The notes: generated from the letters alone by a model not told the origin. DNA of 64,000 bases from Rutpela maculata (GCA_936432065.2 OW386290.2:136632677-136696676), one strand, 5' to 3'; positions 1 to 11,376 are shown, counted from the stretch's first letter. Numbers and translations are program-made.

Positions 1-1269
1 TAGGTTGATCTACACTTTATTGTATGATGAAGTTTTTTTTGGTTAGCCAAAATCTCAGTATTGAGACATCAGACCACCCAAACCAAAGATTAGAGATCGT
101 TTATAAGATCCATCCAAATATATCGATGATCCCTGAGAGAATTTGAACATTGCAATCATGTTATTAATTTTCTATAAATTCATAAGAGTATAAGATAATG
201 CATGATTGATTATTGTCAGTGATTTGTATGTGGCGTCATCTGGGAATAATTTCTGTAATAGACTACGTGGTAAGCAAGCAAATTTTATGATAATTCTTTT
301 AGAACTTCTAGAAGACGACAATAATATTGGTTTGTCTACCAAGTACAATAATACAGCGAACTAATACTGGGTTAGAATTACAATTCGATAATAGTTAGAA
401 ATAAAATATCCTATTATCTAGTTTAATTTGACAGAATTCAACAAAATAATAGTCAGACGAAAAAAATAATAGTCTTATTCATCTATTTTTTAAGTTAATG
501 TTTGTTTTGTTGTACGACAACTTTTTATTAATTAAAATAACAATCACCTCTTGTTTAAAAATACCATCAATATAATTTAGTTTAACAAAATTAACGATAT
601 TGTTAGTTAACCATTTTTTTTTTGTTGAATTTACCCATAGGTACTATTTCTTTGAGTGTAATATTATGGAGAACATCAATGAGATGGCAAACGTCAACAA
701 ATTATTATAGAGAGATATTAATAATTTACAATTAACATTGTCTACCTCGCAAAATTTTTTGCACAAGTGCCAGGTAGGTACTTATGCAAACAAAATTCGC
801 AAGGCAGGCAATGATAACTGTAAATAATTGATATTTTTCTATAGTCTGAATAAATTTCATCAGGTAGTGTTATACATTATATGCAGGATGTTGACCGATT
901 CCTACTAATTAATTCAATAAAAAATGATCGATTTAAAAAAAAACGAATTGCCTACCACCGATTTGATGTTTTCCATAATATTATCTGTTAAATTCCTAAA
1001 AGAATTTTAATAGTGTTGTTCAGTAGACTTCAGTAGACTGGTACGGTAGCAGGTTGGACTATATATGAAACATAATTTTTCACTGGTTAGCTTGTATATA
1101 AACTTTATAGGTTTTGAAAAATCTTAAGTTTCTTAAAAAAAGTTATTTTAGGTTGTTTATTCAGGTTTTACCCAATGCACTGTTCCTAAATGTTTACTGA
1201 AATTATAACTGCGTGGTAAATATTTTCTCACATATAAAACAATTAACAGCCATAGCGACACGAAAGTTG
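1..1269. other. AT-rich sequence, no gene seen
   Basis: No open frame with recognisable protein content, no clear tandem repeat and no RNA-like motif was found. The stretch ends at the TA dinucleotide flanking the Tc1-like element. Confidence 0.5.
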
Positions 1270-1271
1270 TA

Positions 1272-1298
1272 CAGTTGATTTAAAAAAAAACTGGTACA
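1272..1298 (+). repeat. Left terminal inverted repeat of Tc1-like element
   Basis: A 27-bp repeat starting CAGTTGATTT and ending CTGGTACA, with a run of nine A in the middle. It is the exact reverse complement of 2865-2891. TA at 1270-1271 is the target-site dinucleotide. Confidence 0.9.
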
Positions 1299-1396
1299 CT
1301 TTCTTATAGCTATGCAAATCATTCGTTCTTTGATTGATATTAATAATCTTACACTTCACTTCACTTTGACGTTAATCACTGGCGTCATTATTAAAA

Positions 1397-2415
1397 ATGG
1401 TTCGACATCTAACAGATATTCAAAAATTTCGAATTGTTTCTAAAATTGAAGATAGTTGGTTCATAAGAAGACTTGCTGCTGAATACAATGTGAGTAAAAC
1501 CACGATAATGAGTGTTAAAAAACAATGGGAAACCAACCAAACGGTATCCCGTAAAGTTGGTTCCGGTAGGCCCAGAAAGAGCAATAATCAAGAAGATGGA
1601 AATCTTATAAATTACCTAAGAGAAAACCCTTTTCAGACTGCAGTAAATGCAATTTCAGAGACAAAGTTCCCTGCTTCTGTGTCTACTGCTTGCAGAAGAA
1701 TAAAACTACAAAGTGACTTGAAGAGTTGTTCAGCGGCTAAAAAATACAAACTTTCAGAAGAAAAAAAAGCAGGGTAGGATTATTTTTGCACTCAACTATA
1801 TAATCAATGATGAAAACTTCTGGGGACAAGTTGTCTTTTCTGACGAAAAGGTTTTTAAACCCTGTAACGATGGACATGTTCGCGTATATAGGCCTCCTTC
1901 CACCAGATACGACGAAAAATATACTTTCGATCCACAAATATCAGGAAGGTTTTCAGTCAATGTCTGGGCTTGGATGAGCCTAAATGGGTTAGGTATGTTG
2001 GAACAGTGGTGGTCATCTCAATTCCATTAAATATATTGAAATATTAGACAATATTATGTTGCCGTCAGTAATAGAGGTGTTTCCGGAAAATAATTTTATT
2101 TTCCAACAAGACAACTACTCCATACATATGGCCCATCGTGTCAGGCAATGGTTTGTTAATAAAAACATAGAGTTGTTACCGTGGCCATCTAAAAGTCCGG
2201 ATTTAAATCCAATTGAAAATGTTTGGGGACTAATGGTGAAACATATAAGAAAATTAAATAACCATCCAAATAATGCCCAAGAATTGGAAGGGATAATTGA
2301 AGACACTTGGGAGAACTTGTCGCAAGAAGTTGACCTTGCAAGAAATTTGATTTTGTCCATGCCTGCAAGACTTCAGGCAGTTTTAGACGCTAATGGAGCA
2401 ATGACAAAATATTAG
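1397..2415 (+). pseudogene. Tc1-like transposase pseudogene (DD34E)
   Basis: The first open part (1397-1777) begins MVRHLTDIQKFRIV and holds a helix-turn-helix (LAAEYNVSKTTIMSVKKQW) and the GSGRPRK hook usual in Tc1 DNA-binding domains. A frameshift just before 1780 moves to the frame with FSDEKVF (first catalytic Asp at 1842). A second shift near 2010 leads into the last open part (2056-2415) with FQQDN (Asp at 2110) and SPDLNPIENVWG (Glu at 2215). There are 34 residues between the second Asp and the Glu, the DD34E spacing of Tc1 transposases. All three catalytic residues survive. At least two frameshifts make the gene non-functional as read. The ATG at 1397 sits about 125 bp inside the left end, as expected. 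Confidence 0.88.
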
Positions 2416-2864
2416 TTAATTCTGTATTACGTAGTTGAAGTTCATTTATTTTATTTTTTTTTGTATTTTTATGTTCAGTTTGCATTGTTTACATTTCTTT
2501 TAATCTCAAGTGGTATTTTTGTGTTCTTATTTTAAAAATAGAATTATCATTATTCAGTTAGTATTTTAATTACAACCATTAGTAGAATTATCCGTAACAA
2601 ATATTATTTTTTTAAACAATAATATGGCAGGCTTGAAAATGTTTTGAAAAAGTTATTTTCTAATTATTTTTTAAAATTCCATTTGAATAAAATAAAAAAG
2701 AAAGGTTTAATAAGTTTAATAACACTAAGAAAACCGGTCTCCTCAAAAAAACCTAGGTCCGGGGTAAATCACCTCTTCTCCACCCCCCTCTCGACATGCC
2801 TGGCCAGCCCTATTTACAGACATATGCACACAACTAAACTATTAAGATTTTCGAGTACAAGAGT

Positions 2865-2891
2865 TGTACCAGTTTTTTTTTAAATCAACTG
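2865..2891 (-). repeat. Right terminal inverted repeat of Tc1-like element
   Basis: Exact reverse complement of 1272-1298; it ends AAATCAACTG. The following CA is probably a degenerated TA target duplication. Confidence 0.9.
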
Positions 2892-3042
2892 CACAGAACA
2901 GATTTAGGTAATTATTCTTTGGGAATGTATCCACGGTTTTAAGGTTAAGTTCTAATCTAGTTGGAGACGTCAAACAACACGACTAACTGCCTGCGCATTA
3001 ACGGCCGGCTGAAATACAAAGCAGCGCTTAAATTGTGAAGTC

Positions 3043-3372
3043 TTGCACCGCAGTGAAGTAAACGAAGCTTTGTTAAGCCTACAAAAAATTTGGCAACGCC
3101 TGAAAAAGTGTTATTCTTCTGACAATCAGTCAAGAATTTCTAACCTAGAAAAATTTTGTTTTCTGTGTCTAAAAAAAGATTATTAGTTATTAGTCTAAAA
3201 AAATGTTATGAAATTATAGGAAAAAGGAGCTGAGGAAAACATTAGCCGAAGAAAGAAAAGAAACCATTGTTACTGGTGGGCGACCTCCTCCAAAAATTAG
3301 AAAGGATGAAAGCGATCACATTCATAGATCGATTTTGAATGAAAAGACACTGGTGGGACGCCACCTAATAAA
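3043..3372 (+). pseudogene. Harbinger-type MYB/SANT-like accessory protein, remnant
   Basis: Two coding-like blocks are visible. The first (about 3043-3165) reads EVNEALLSLQKIWQRLKK, similar to the last helix of the MYB/SANT-like domain in the second protein of PIF/Harbinger transposons. The second (3220-3372) reads KKELRKTLAEERKETIVTGG followed by PPPKIRKDESD, the charged tail that commonly follows that domain in insect copies. They are separated by about 55 bp ending in TTATAG, which looks like a small intron acceptor. The accessory protein normally helps the nuclease enter the nucleus and bind the transposon ends (established for Harbinger). Here both the start and the end are missing. The assignment rests on motif memory only. 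Confidence 0.55.
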
Positions 3373-3377
3373 AATAC

Positions 3378-3644
3378 CTACAAATCGTTTTCAAATTCCA
3401 GTGCATCTTCTATCAATTCTAGAATGGATATAAATGTACGTTTTGTTAATCTAAATATTCGAAAAAAACTTAAATCGTCCATGTCTTCATTATAATTTGG
3501 TCTAATGTAATTTCTTCGTGGAAAACCAAAATCCATTATGTCTAATACGTCAATATTGTCCTCTAAAAGAATTTCATCTTCTATTTCTATGATATTATTA
3601 TTTTGAGACGATAACAGGCACAAAAGAAGTAACTTTGACAACAA
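3378..3644 (-). pseudogene. Harbinger transposase-derived nuclease, N-terminal fragment
   Basis: On the minus strand the 88-codon stretch contains FPRRNYIRPNYNEDMDD followed by LSFFRIFRLTKRTFISILEL and LEFEND. This is the N-terminal region that precedes the DDE nuclease core in HARBI1-like proteins, ending at the usual LE(F/Y)..(N/T)D motif. A stop follows at once and no DDE core is found downstream, so the catalytic part is lost. It converges with the MYB-like remnant, and the two meet at about 3375, probably at a deletion junction. Together they suggest a collapsed Harbinger element. Confidence 0.6.
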
Positions 3645-3884
3645 AACGGCAAACTCAAATGAAACGCCAAAAAGTCAGGTTATAATTGGGAAAAGCTAAG
3701 TTTAACGATTTTAAGTGGCAAAAATTGAGAGCTTAACTTTAGGGGCCATCCATAAATGACGTCACGCAAATTTTTGAGATTTTAGACCCCCTCCCCCCGT
3801 TGTCACGTTTTGTCACGCTGAGTTAGACTTCTCCCAAAAAAATTACGTCACGCTTATAGAGACCACTCCCCCCGCTTATAGACG

Positions 3885-4150
3885 GAGAGCCAGACCCAAA
3901 TCAATTCTCTGAATTTACTATGCCTGGTTTTTTGTCAGTTGATTACAGTAGTTGTGTACTAACATACTTCGGTCAGTCAAGCGAAATCGAGAACAGGTGT
4001 CTCAGGTACGCCTTCAAAGGTGTCATAATTGCGGAGGTAATAAAATGAATTTACTGCACATTAGATATTGCAATATAAATAAAAGTTATGTCGGTCAGTC
4101 AGTTGAATGTGGGGACGGAGCTGGTCAGTCAGCCCCAATGTATGTACAGA
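3885..4150 (+). repeat. Left inner arm of fold-back element
   Basis: The arm contains GGTCAGTCAGCCCCAATGTA and many GGTCAGTCA-type motifs. It is the inverted counterpart of 5822-6107, with scattered mismatches and small indels. Confidence 0.75.
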
Positions 4151-4314
4151 AGTACATATCTATCCATCTTAAATAGGAAAGGGGAGGTTAATGAAACCTA
4201 GCAGTTGTGTACAGAAATACGGTTCTTACCTAGGAGTATACCTGCTCGCTTTAAGTATTACACTTTTAAATATTACATATATATATTACATATTTTAAGT
4301 AATAATTTAATTTT

Positions 4315-5035
4315 ACTTCCACGTCCAGTGGAAGTATAGTAACGACAAAAAAAATTTTAAAAATTTTTATTGTTCAAAAAGACTTAGAATGTCACGAAAC
4401 GTCGAGATTTTAAGTTTGAGCGAAAAAATTTCTGTCTGTCGGTCTGTCTGTCGGTCTGTCTGTCTGTCGGTCTGTCTGTAACTTTTTTTGTGCGCACGAT
4501 TACTCTGGAAATGTTTGAGATATTGACTTGAAATTTGGTACACATATGTACTTTAACGAGATCTAGAACTAGATTATATTTTCATCTTGTTACATCGAAG
4601 GGTTGGGGGGTAAATTGGGGTAAATTTGGGGAAAATAGGTAAATCAAGCAGGTAAGAGTCCATACAATTGGTATTTAGTATATACAAGAGAAGCTGAGGT
4701 CTCAAAAAAAATTTTGGCATTAGCCACCCCCATTACCACCCCCACCCTATTATTAAAGGGTATGAAAAAAAATGTGATTTAGGGTGTGTACAAGAACCAG
4801 AAACCTCGAAATGTTTTTTTACTTCATCCACCCCCACTGCCACCCCCTATCACCACCCCCACCCCGCTACCGATGTGGGGTATCATTTTATGGGTTTTTG
4901 GGGTAGAGGATTTCAAATATTATATTATTAATGTTCCATAAACAATTATTTCCACATACAAAATTTTTTCGTTGTGAGTGACTTGGATAAAAAAATCTGG
5001 ATGTGGAAGTAGTGATTCCTTGGGCAGCGGTTTTT
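4315..5035 (+). mobile_element. Family A interspersed element, copy 1
   Basis: About 720 bp starting ACTTCCACGTCCAGTGGAAG and ending TTCCTTGGGCAGCGGTTTTT. The start is itself a small hairpin (ACTTCCAC / GTGGAAGT), and the same motif recurs inverted 25 bp before the right end (CTGGATGTGGAAGT). Landmarks shared by all copies are a (TCTG/TCGG)n stretch, TATTGACTTGAAATTTGGTA, and a block of CCACCCCCA repeats. It has no coding capacity. Copies 2-5 lie at 17426, 18194 (inverted), 37691 and 55772. The class is uncertain. Confidence 0.75.
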
Positions 5036-5043
5036 ATATATTG

Positions 5044-5458
5044 TATATGTGAGGTGGAAAGCAAAAAGGGACCTCTTGTCGGCAAATTCCAGTTTTTAGT
5101 TATTGATATTAAATGAATTAAGCTTTAATTCCGAACAATTTGGTGCAAAAATCATATCTCTATGTTTTTTTGTTTAAGTTACTAGTGCGTTTATGAAAAG
5201 AGACCTCTTGTCGGTCCCATGTTATTTCTCCATAAGCGACAAGAGGTACCTTTTCCAGGGCTGAACATCGACTGCTTTATCGATTATTTTAAGTGTCTCA
5301 TCCAATTATATCGGTTTTGTAATCGATTACAACTTGTAAAGGTAATAAATCGCAAAAATCCGAAAATCGATTATTTTGACCCAAACCACTAATTCGACTG
5401 TACTGAAAAATTGACATCGCCGACAAGAGGTCCCTTTTTGCTTTCCGCCTCACATATA
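5044..5458. mobile_element. Short inverted-repeat element (MITE-like)
   Basis: Ends of 40 bp (5044-5083 and 5419-5458) match at 39 of 40 positions and include AAAAAGGGACCTCTTGTCGG. An extra related GACAAGAGGT motif sits inside near 5238. It lies directly after the right end of family A copy 1. No coding sequence. The exact target duplication is not clear because both flanks are TA-rich. Confidence 0.7.
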
Positions 5459-5821
5459 TTGATTATCTAATATAATTTTTTAAGTGCATACATTTTCAAT
5501 ATTTCTTTCCTAATGGTCTATTGTCTATTCAATGTATTTGGGACAAATTTAATTATTTACAAAATGCATATTATTAACATTGCTGTCAATTACACTTTAA
5601 AATAAAGTTAGTTAATAGTTCGTTAAGTAATAATAAGGAAAAGAGCGAGCCGCCGCCTGCCACACCGATCGCGCGAGCGATTTTTTTTTTTTTTTAATTC
5701 GCTGACTGACGGGCGTTGTCCCACAAGATGGTTGACTGACCATTTTATTTATGATTAATATAGCGTTTAATACCTTCACAGAGATTTTGAAGTATAGTAA
5801 ATGAATTGCACGTTATTTATT

Positions 5822-6107
5822 TTTTGTACATACATTGGGGCTGACTGACCAGCTCCGCCCCCACATTCAACTGTCTGACTGACATAACTGTATTTATATG
5901 CAATATCTAATGTGCATAACGATTTTCAGCCATAGTAAATTCATTTTATTACCTCCGTAATTATGACACCTTTGAAGGCGTACCTGAGACACCTGTTCTC
6001 GATTTCGATTGACTGACCGAAGTATGTTTGTGTACACAACTACTATAATCAACTGACGAAAAACCAGGCATAGTAAATTCAGAGAATTCATTTGGGTCTG
6101 GCTCTTA
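5822..6107 (-). repeat. Right inner arm of fold-back element
   Basis: Inverted counterpart of 3885-4150. It is somewhat longer because of small insertions. Confidence 0.75.
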
Positions 6108-6161
6108 GACTATTATGTTTTTTTCGATTCCGTTATTTATTATTCACGATATATTAGTAAA

Positions 6162-6490
6162 CATCCAAAAAAACGCCTCATGTGGGGGGGGGGATGCTAG
6201 TGGAAATCCAAAAAAAAAAATTTAACGCCTCATGGGGGAGGGTGCTAGTAGAAATCAAAAAAAAAATATTAACGAAACATGGGGGGGTATTAGTGGAAAT
6301 CAAAAAAAAAATTTAACGCCTCATGGGGGGAATTTCAACAAAATTTTTTGGCGGCTCATGGGAAGGGGGATACTACTAGAAATCCAAAAAACATTTTTTA
6401 ACGCCTCATGGGGAGGGATGCTAGTGGGAATCCAAAAAAAAAAAAATTTACCACCTCATGGGCGCAATCCTACTAAAAATCAAAAAAAAA
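6162..6490. repeat. Degenerate minisatellite, unit about 45-55 bp
   Basis: Six to seven imperfect units each contain AACGCCTCATGGGG, a GATGCTAGTGGAAATCC-like segment and a run of A. It lies inside the right part of the fold-back element. Protein-like readings across it are an artefact of the repeat. Confidence 0.75.
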
Positions 6491-6652
6491 TTTACATTAT
6501 TTTTCTTTTCTTGATTCGTTCACCATTGTTACGTCACACTGGGTCAGACCCCCCCTCCCCCTTATCAGACCCCCCCTCCCCCTTATCAGACTTAGTCACA
6601 TAATTACGAACCCCCCCCCTGGAGAGTGACGTCATTTATGGATGGCCCCTTA

Positions 6653-9050
6653 GGCGAACTTAAATAACATTTTAACTTCGGTGCATATGACAAACATAAG
6701 TTAAACGCGCTTGAATCTTGAATCATAAGCCTACTTTTCTATATACTGTGAATACGGCTGTTAATGGAATATTTTACTGTAATTAACAACTCGTGTTTAG
6801 ACATGTCTAGGTATATTTGCCAGATGTGCGCCATCTTGTCGCCAGATGATTATCAGCCATCAATTAACGGTTTATGCCAGGTATCTAATACCTGCACGCC
6901 ATAGCTGTCTAGACTAGTTAATAAAAATCAGGTATTTACTGGATGCTACCGTGAGAATACTGGTTTCAATTGGTTCCCACGTATATAAATAATCATTTGA
7001 ATCTGTTCCCATACCAGTGTTGGACACCTATGAACCTGCATTCTGTAACTGGATACCGCCCAGACGATGTGCATTCTGTCCCCATTTATATAGGTCATTC
7101 ACCTTTGAACGCAAAATGATACAATCATACCTTGGTAAAGTTGACTATACACTTGTTAAGCGTATAAAAAATGTTGGTATCTTTGGCGGTGGATTGTGGC
7201 TTGTTTGATGGTCAAAGCCGCCGACATTTTTTGAGTGCTTAGTAGACCTTAAGACGACTATAATGTGATGGTACTAAAATTTGGTAGTATATACAATACG
7301 ACACTCAGGACACTAAAACTATTCATTTACGGCGGCACAATAATAAAAGTTAATAAATAGGGGTTTTTCCAACTGTTGAGTCTTCAAACCAATAATACCC
7401 TGAAAATGATAAATATTTTTTTCCTCGCTAATGCATATTTTACTTCTATTGCTTCGTTAATAATAAAAAGTTTGGTTCTTCTCTTTTTCTTTAGTTGACA
7501 TCTTATATAATTATATTGCAAATGAAAATAGATAAATAAATATTTTTTCCTATTATTTATTTAGATTCTATTTTATTCCATTAAAAAGACATACATACAA
7601 TTTTTCGTATATTTTTGTATTTTTGATGTGTCGATTTTTTTTGTACCACAGATAAAACCATTTAGTAACTTTACATGTATTACCGACTTGATATCATTAA
7701 CCGATCCAGAGGTAAGTGGGGTTTTGTTTTTTATATTTGAATGTAGAAAACCCAAGAAGTTTCCCCAAACCGTGACCGTATGCCGATTTTGGGTATTCCA
7801 CTGGTTACCATGCAAAAAATATACTTCTTAACATAATATTAAAGGAGCTATCATAATAATCAACAAGGCCTAACAAAAAATTGAAAAATAAAAAGTATAC
7901 ATTTCACACATAGCACGACTTTTCTTGGAGTTAGTGTAGATAAACATATACAGTATCGGAAGGTCCTGGATTAGGTATTGCATAGTTTCAACGACTTAAC
8001 CGACCGCCCACAATAAAGGCGTCTACCAGTGCTCTAGAAGAGGGGCAAATAGTGACACGCGCATCAAGAAAATTGCTATTAAAAATTTCAGCACCATTTA
8101 TTCAAAGGAAGGATGTAGTTGGCTCTGTCCAGCATATGTAATATTATTAAGTGCTTTAATAACTGAAATTATTTTACTCGTTTTACTTTCAAAACGAATT
8201 AAATAATTCTTTACATTTCCCGCAGACAGAGCTGCCCACGCACATGTGGTGGGGAAAGCAGGTGGCACGAGTAGGATGTGTTATACGATAAAAAAGAATA
8301 GCCTAGTTGCTTCGCTCTCGCTTGCTCTTATTGCCGTACCTAATCAAACGCTTGCCTATACTGTATATTGGACAGAAAATATGACAGAATATGCGAAAAA
8401 CTAAAAAAAAAATCTTTTTTTTAGTGCTTTATTGTGTTAGAATTATTTGTATATTATTGTTTATGTGTTATTTTATCGATATTTTTTTATGTAGGTATAT
8501 GTGTGTGTAGGTATACAATATTATCATGCTCTTTATACACATATGTACATATATGGAAATTGTACTTTATTGTAAGAAGGTTTATGAAATATAATATATA
8601 ATATAATAATAATATTTATTTATACCAACAACATACAATATAGTATTACAGCAATTTATTCATATTTAAATATCTTATGTACAATAGTTTGGTATTAACC
8701 TGCGAAAATTGTGGATATAAATAAGGAAATTCGCGTAAGTTTTTAGTAAAAACTTGATTGCGAATCGCTGTTAGTAATAGCCATGCATTTCGAAGTACAT
8801 TTTATAATGTTAATAAGTGTTTTTTTTTTCTCTGATTGAGGTAATTGAAGTATAAACAATACAATTTAAAATTTAAATTAACTAACACATGTACGATAAA
8901 ATGTGTTAAATAAAATTTCTAAACCCCCTGATACCTAATATATTATATCTTAAAAACTAATAGAAATAGCCACATAATACCCCTGCATACATATTATGCA
9001 CCAGAAGTACGCCCATACTTATTTAAATAATATAGAATATAGGTTTATAC
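6653..9050. other. Unassigned AT-rich region, no gene recognised
   Basis: No credible coding sequence was recognised. It contains one hairpin-like sequence (7137-7240), annotated separately, and an AT-rich tail-like run near 8590-8620. Confidence 0.4.
7137..7240. repeat. Degenerate hairpin element related to 59936-60047
   Basis: It starts AGTTGACTATACACTTG and contains AAAAAATGTTGG followed by CCGCCGACATTTTTT, a self-complementary arrangement. The same order of motifs is seen in the cleaner hairpin at 59936-60047. It is probably a small non-autonomous element that has lost its right end. Confidence 0.45.
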
Positions 9051-9051
9051 C

Positions 9052-9310
9052 TTATGATTTAATCCATTGTTTTAGTTTTCCTTTGAATTTCTGAATATTT
9101 GGGGCATCTCTTGTTTGTTTATCTAACATGTTGAACAGTTTTTGCCCTATGTATACATAGTACTTTTGTCCTATGCTTATTGTCATTTTGCTGATTTTAA
9201 TGTCATCCTGATGTTTTCCCCTAGTACTGTAATTATGTGCAAAATGCTCATGGTTTTGTTTGTTTTTATATTGATATATAATGGTTGCATAACAATAAAT
9301 TTGCCTTATA
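9052..9310 (-). pseudogene. Non-LTR retrotransposon ORF2, C-terminal fragment
   Basis: On the minus strand the reading HNYSTRGKHQDDIKISK followed by GQKLFNMLDKQTRDA and FKGKLKQWIKS matches the extreme C-terminus of jockey/CR1-type LINE polyproteins (HNYNTR, then a KLFNxLP-like motif, then FKxxLKxWL). The reverse transcriptase core is absent, so this is a short truncated copy. The role in a full element is reverse transcription of LINE RNA at the target site; nothing functional remains here. Confidence 0.65.
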
Positions 9311-9979
9311 CTAGAGTTCAGTATTTTGAAATATAGATAAATAAATAAAAAATGCATTGTTTTTATCGCAATGTATTTATAGTTTCGTCAATTTTAAACG
9401 TAGTAGATAGTACACGAGTAAGTAATTGTGAAAAATATCACCATGCGATTTTTTATTTTTGACGTATGGGCGGAACCACTGTGAGATATGCTAATATTCC
9501 CCTCTACTTATAAATATTTCTGATATTCCATAGGTGAGCCGCATTCCTTTGCCGCTTTTACTATCGCTTGATAAACAGTACATACTTTCATTTTATAATT
9601 TATAATCTAAGAAAAGCAAATCTGAATAATTCACATTGTACACAAAATACGTTTTTGGTGTTGCAACCTGATATACGAGGTCTGATCATTGCTGTGGATT
9701 TATTCTAGAATTTGGCGAATGCGCTGGTGATACAAAATTCAATTTTGTGATAAAAATTCTTTCGTTAAAATTGGCGGATCTGGGTCTTGAGTTTGGGTGT
9801 GGGGGTAACACAGCCGCGTGCTGAAAATCACAAAAAAAAATTTAGTATAGGCCTCTTTTAGACATGCTATTTTTCACCCCTCGCCCTCCCCCCGGAACGC
9901 CCCCAATTTTGGGGCAATATCGCTTAAAAATTATTTTTTTGCCAATATCTCGGTTCTGAACGATGGTTATAAAATTTTT

Positions 9980-10905
9980 AAAATCATTTTTAAATGAAAC
10001 TTAGAATACTAAAAACATTGTCATGTGTTTGAAAGGATAAAATGCTGAAAACTGGAAAAAAATATTTTTTATTTTATTTTTTTTGTTTTGTTTTTAATTT
10101 TATTTTGGTTTTTTACTCATACTAGGTTTTTTTTTGTTCGGGAGCCGTCTAACTTACGTTTCCGGAATCACTGCAGCCTCTTGGGCTTATTGTGATATTC
10201 TCCCATTTGTATTATGATAACCAGTCCAGTACTCTGGTCCCTTGCACTAGTTTGTACAACCCCATCGCTGGTTTGGCTTCATATTCTTCTGGACTTAGTC
10301 TTGGTTGTCTATATATTGCTGTCTTCTGTGATCCAAAGCCTCACAGTCGCACAGGATGTGGTAGGATGATTCCGTTGCCCTATTGCATTGTCTGCATTTT
10401 AGGTCCCCGTTGAATAATCCCATTTTGTGAAGGTGTCCTTTCAGAGCGCAGTGCCCTGTTAGGAAGCCAGTGATTATGCGGAGCTGATTCCTGCTTAGTG
10501 ACAGCAGTTCTTCAGTCTTCTTTCTGGATGGTTCCTTAATAAAGGTTTTACCATGTTGTTGTCCGGTTATTTTGTTCCAGTATTCTTTGTGTTGGTTCTT
10601 GATCCAGTCCCTCATTTGGCCCCGTACTGTGGTTTTAGGCACTCCCAGGGCCGGTTCTGGGCCAATATATGGAGCTGACAATCCCTTTCTCGCTAGCTCG
10701 TCAACTTTTTCGTTGCCACCGATTCCTACGTGTCCCGGCACCCACTGAACTATACTAGGTACATGTAGAACTGAAATTAAGAAGTGACTGATAAAATAAA
10801 TGATTTTTCTAGAGTTTTTAACATTTCACCTTTAAAACACATGACAATGTTTTCAGTATTCTAAGTTTCATTTAAAAATGATCACTTAAACGAAAAAAAC
10901 ACAAG
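9980..10905. repeat. Inverted repeat flanking a LINE fragment
   Basis: The segment at about 9980-10078 (with ATGAAACTTAGAATACTAAA) is repeated in inverse orientation at about 10785-10905. Between them lies the minus-strand LINE fragment. This probably marks another inverted-repeat element into which, or beside which, the LINE was copied. Confidence 0.6.
10292..10765 (-). pseudogene. R1/I-type LINE ORF2: RNase H end and C-terminal zinc motif
   Basis: The minus-strand frame reads WVPGHVGIGGNEKVDELARK, the last RNase H motif of R1/I/LOA-type LINEs, then NQLRIITGFLTGHCALKGHL, and then a CRQC...H....C zinc-binding motif (CRQCNRATESSYHILCDCEA). The reading is open for about 150 codons, so this copy is fairly young. 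It is cut just upstream of the WVPGH motif, so reverse transcriptase and most of RNase H are missing. RNase H in these elements removes the RNA template during copying. Confidence 0.82.
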
Positions 10906-11357
10906 ATGGAAAAAATTTGTAGAATTAAATTTTCTATAAAATACAATATACCAAAGAAGTCATAGGCGTACCACTTAACAAGAAGGTAGAGGTTAAGGGT
11001 TGTTTAACTCTAAATGAGCCATTTCTAAAACTTTATTTTAAAACATTTTTACTTTGAACTGTTACCCTCTGACATATGTTACAGCGTACCAGTATTGAAA
11101 AAAATATCTGTAGCCATTTGTACAACATTTAAAAAATATATTTTTTTTTTATATCCTTAGAGGGCTGTATCTTCATAGGAGATTTTGGATAGAGGTAAAT
11201 TAGGTTCAATAATTTTTTTAAGGTGCTGAATCTGTGGTTAAGTGATTGACATACTTTTTAATAACACCCTGTATATTCAAAATAATAAAATAAAACAATA
11301 AAAATTTTAAAACGAAAGTTTGAGGCTTACAGAACCTTGGGGGGGATTACCTCAGTA

Positions 11358-11376
11358 CCCCCCCCCCCCCCCCCCC
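11358..11376. repeat. Poly(C) tract
   Basis: A run of 19 C between CTCAGTA and GTAAATC. Confidence 0.9.

Larger units (their letters stand above)
1272..2891 (+). mobile_element. Tc1-like DNA transposon, full length, inactive ORF
   Basis: The two ends are 27-bp terminal inverted repeats (1272-1298 and 2865-2891) that match at every position and begin CAGTTGATTT. The left end is preceded by TA, the target duplicated by Tc1/mariner elements. The right end is followed by CA, which I read as a mutated TA. The length of about 1.6 kb and the single transposase reading direction fit the Tc1 group. The transposase is broken by frameshifts, but the perfect ends suggest a fairly young copy that an active relative could still recognise. 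Confidence 0.88.
3742..6649. mobile_element. Fold-back element with TTA target duplication
   Basis: Perfect 24-bp ends (3742-3765 and 6626-6649) begin GGGGCCATCCATAAATGACG and are flanked on both sides by TTA (3739-3741, 6650-6652), the target duplication of PIF/Harbinger elements. Both ends then continue with related C-rich sequence containing TCAGACCCCC-like motifs. Further in, a second pair of inverted arms about 265-285 bp long (3885-4150 and 5822-6107) matches well. The middle has been invaded by a family A element and a 415-bp inverted-repeat element. No transposase was found inside, so the element is non-autonomous. The superfamily is inferred only from the TTA duplication. Confidence 0.75.

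Noticed and set aside
4315..5035. Calling family A a Helitron because of its hairpin ends
   Set aside because: The expected TC start and CTRR end with AT target are not seen consistently in the five copies.
6232..6603. Open plus-strand frame of about 120 codons
   Set aside because: It only reads through a G-rich minisatellite; the protein is a repeat of the same low-complexity unit.
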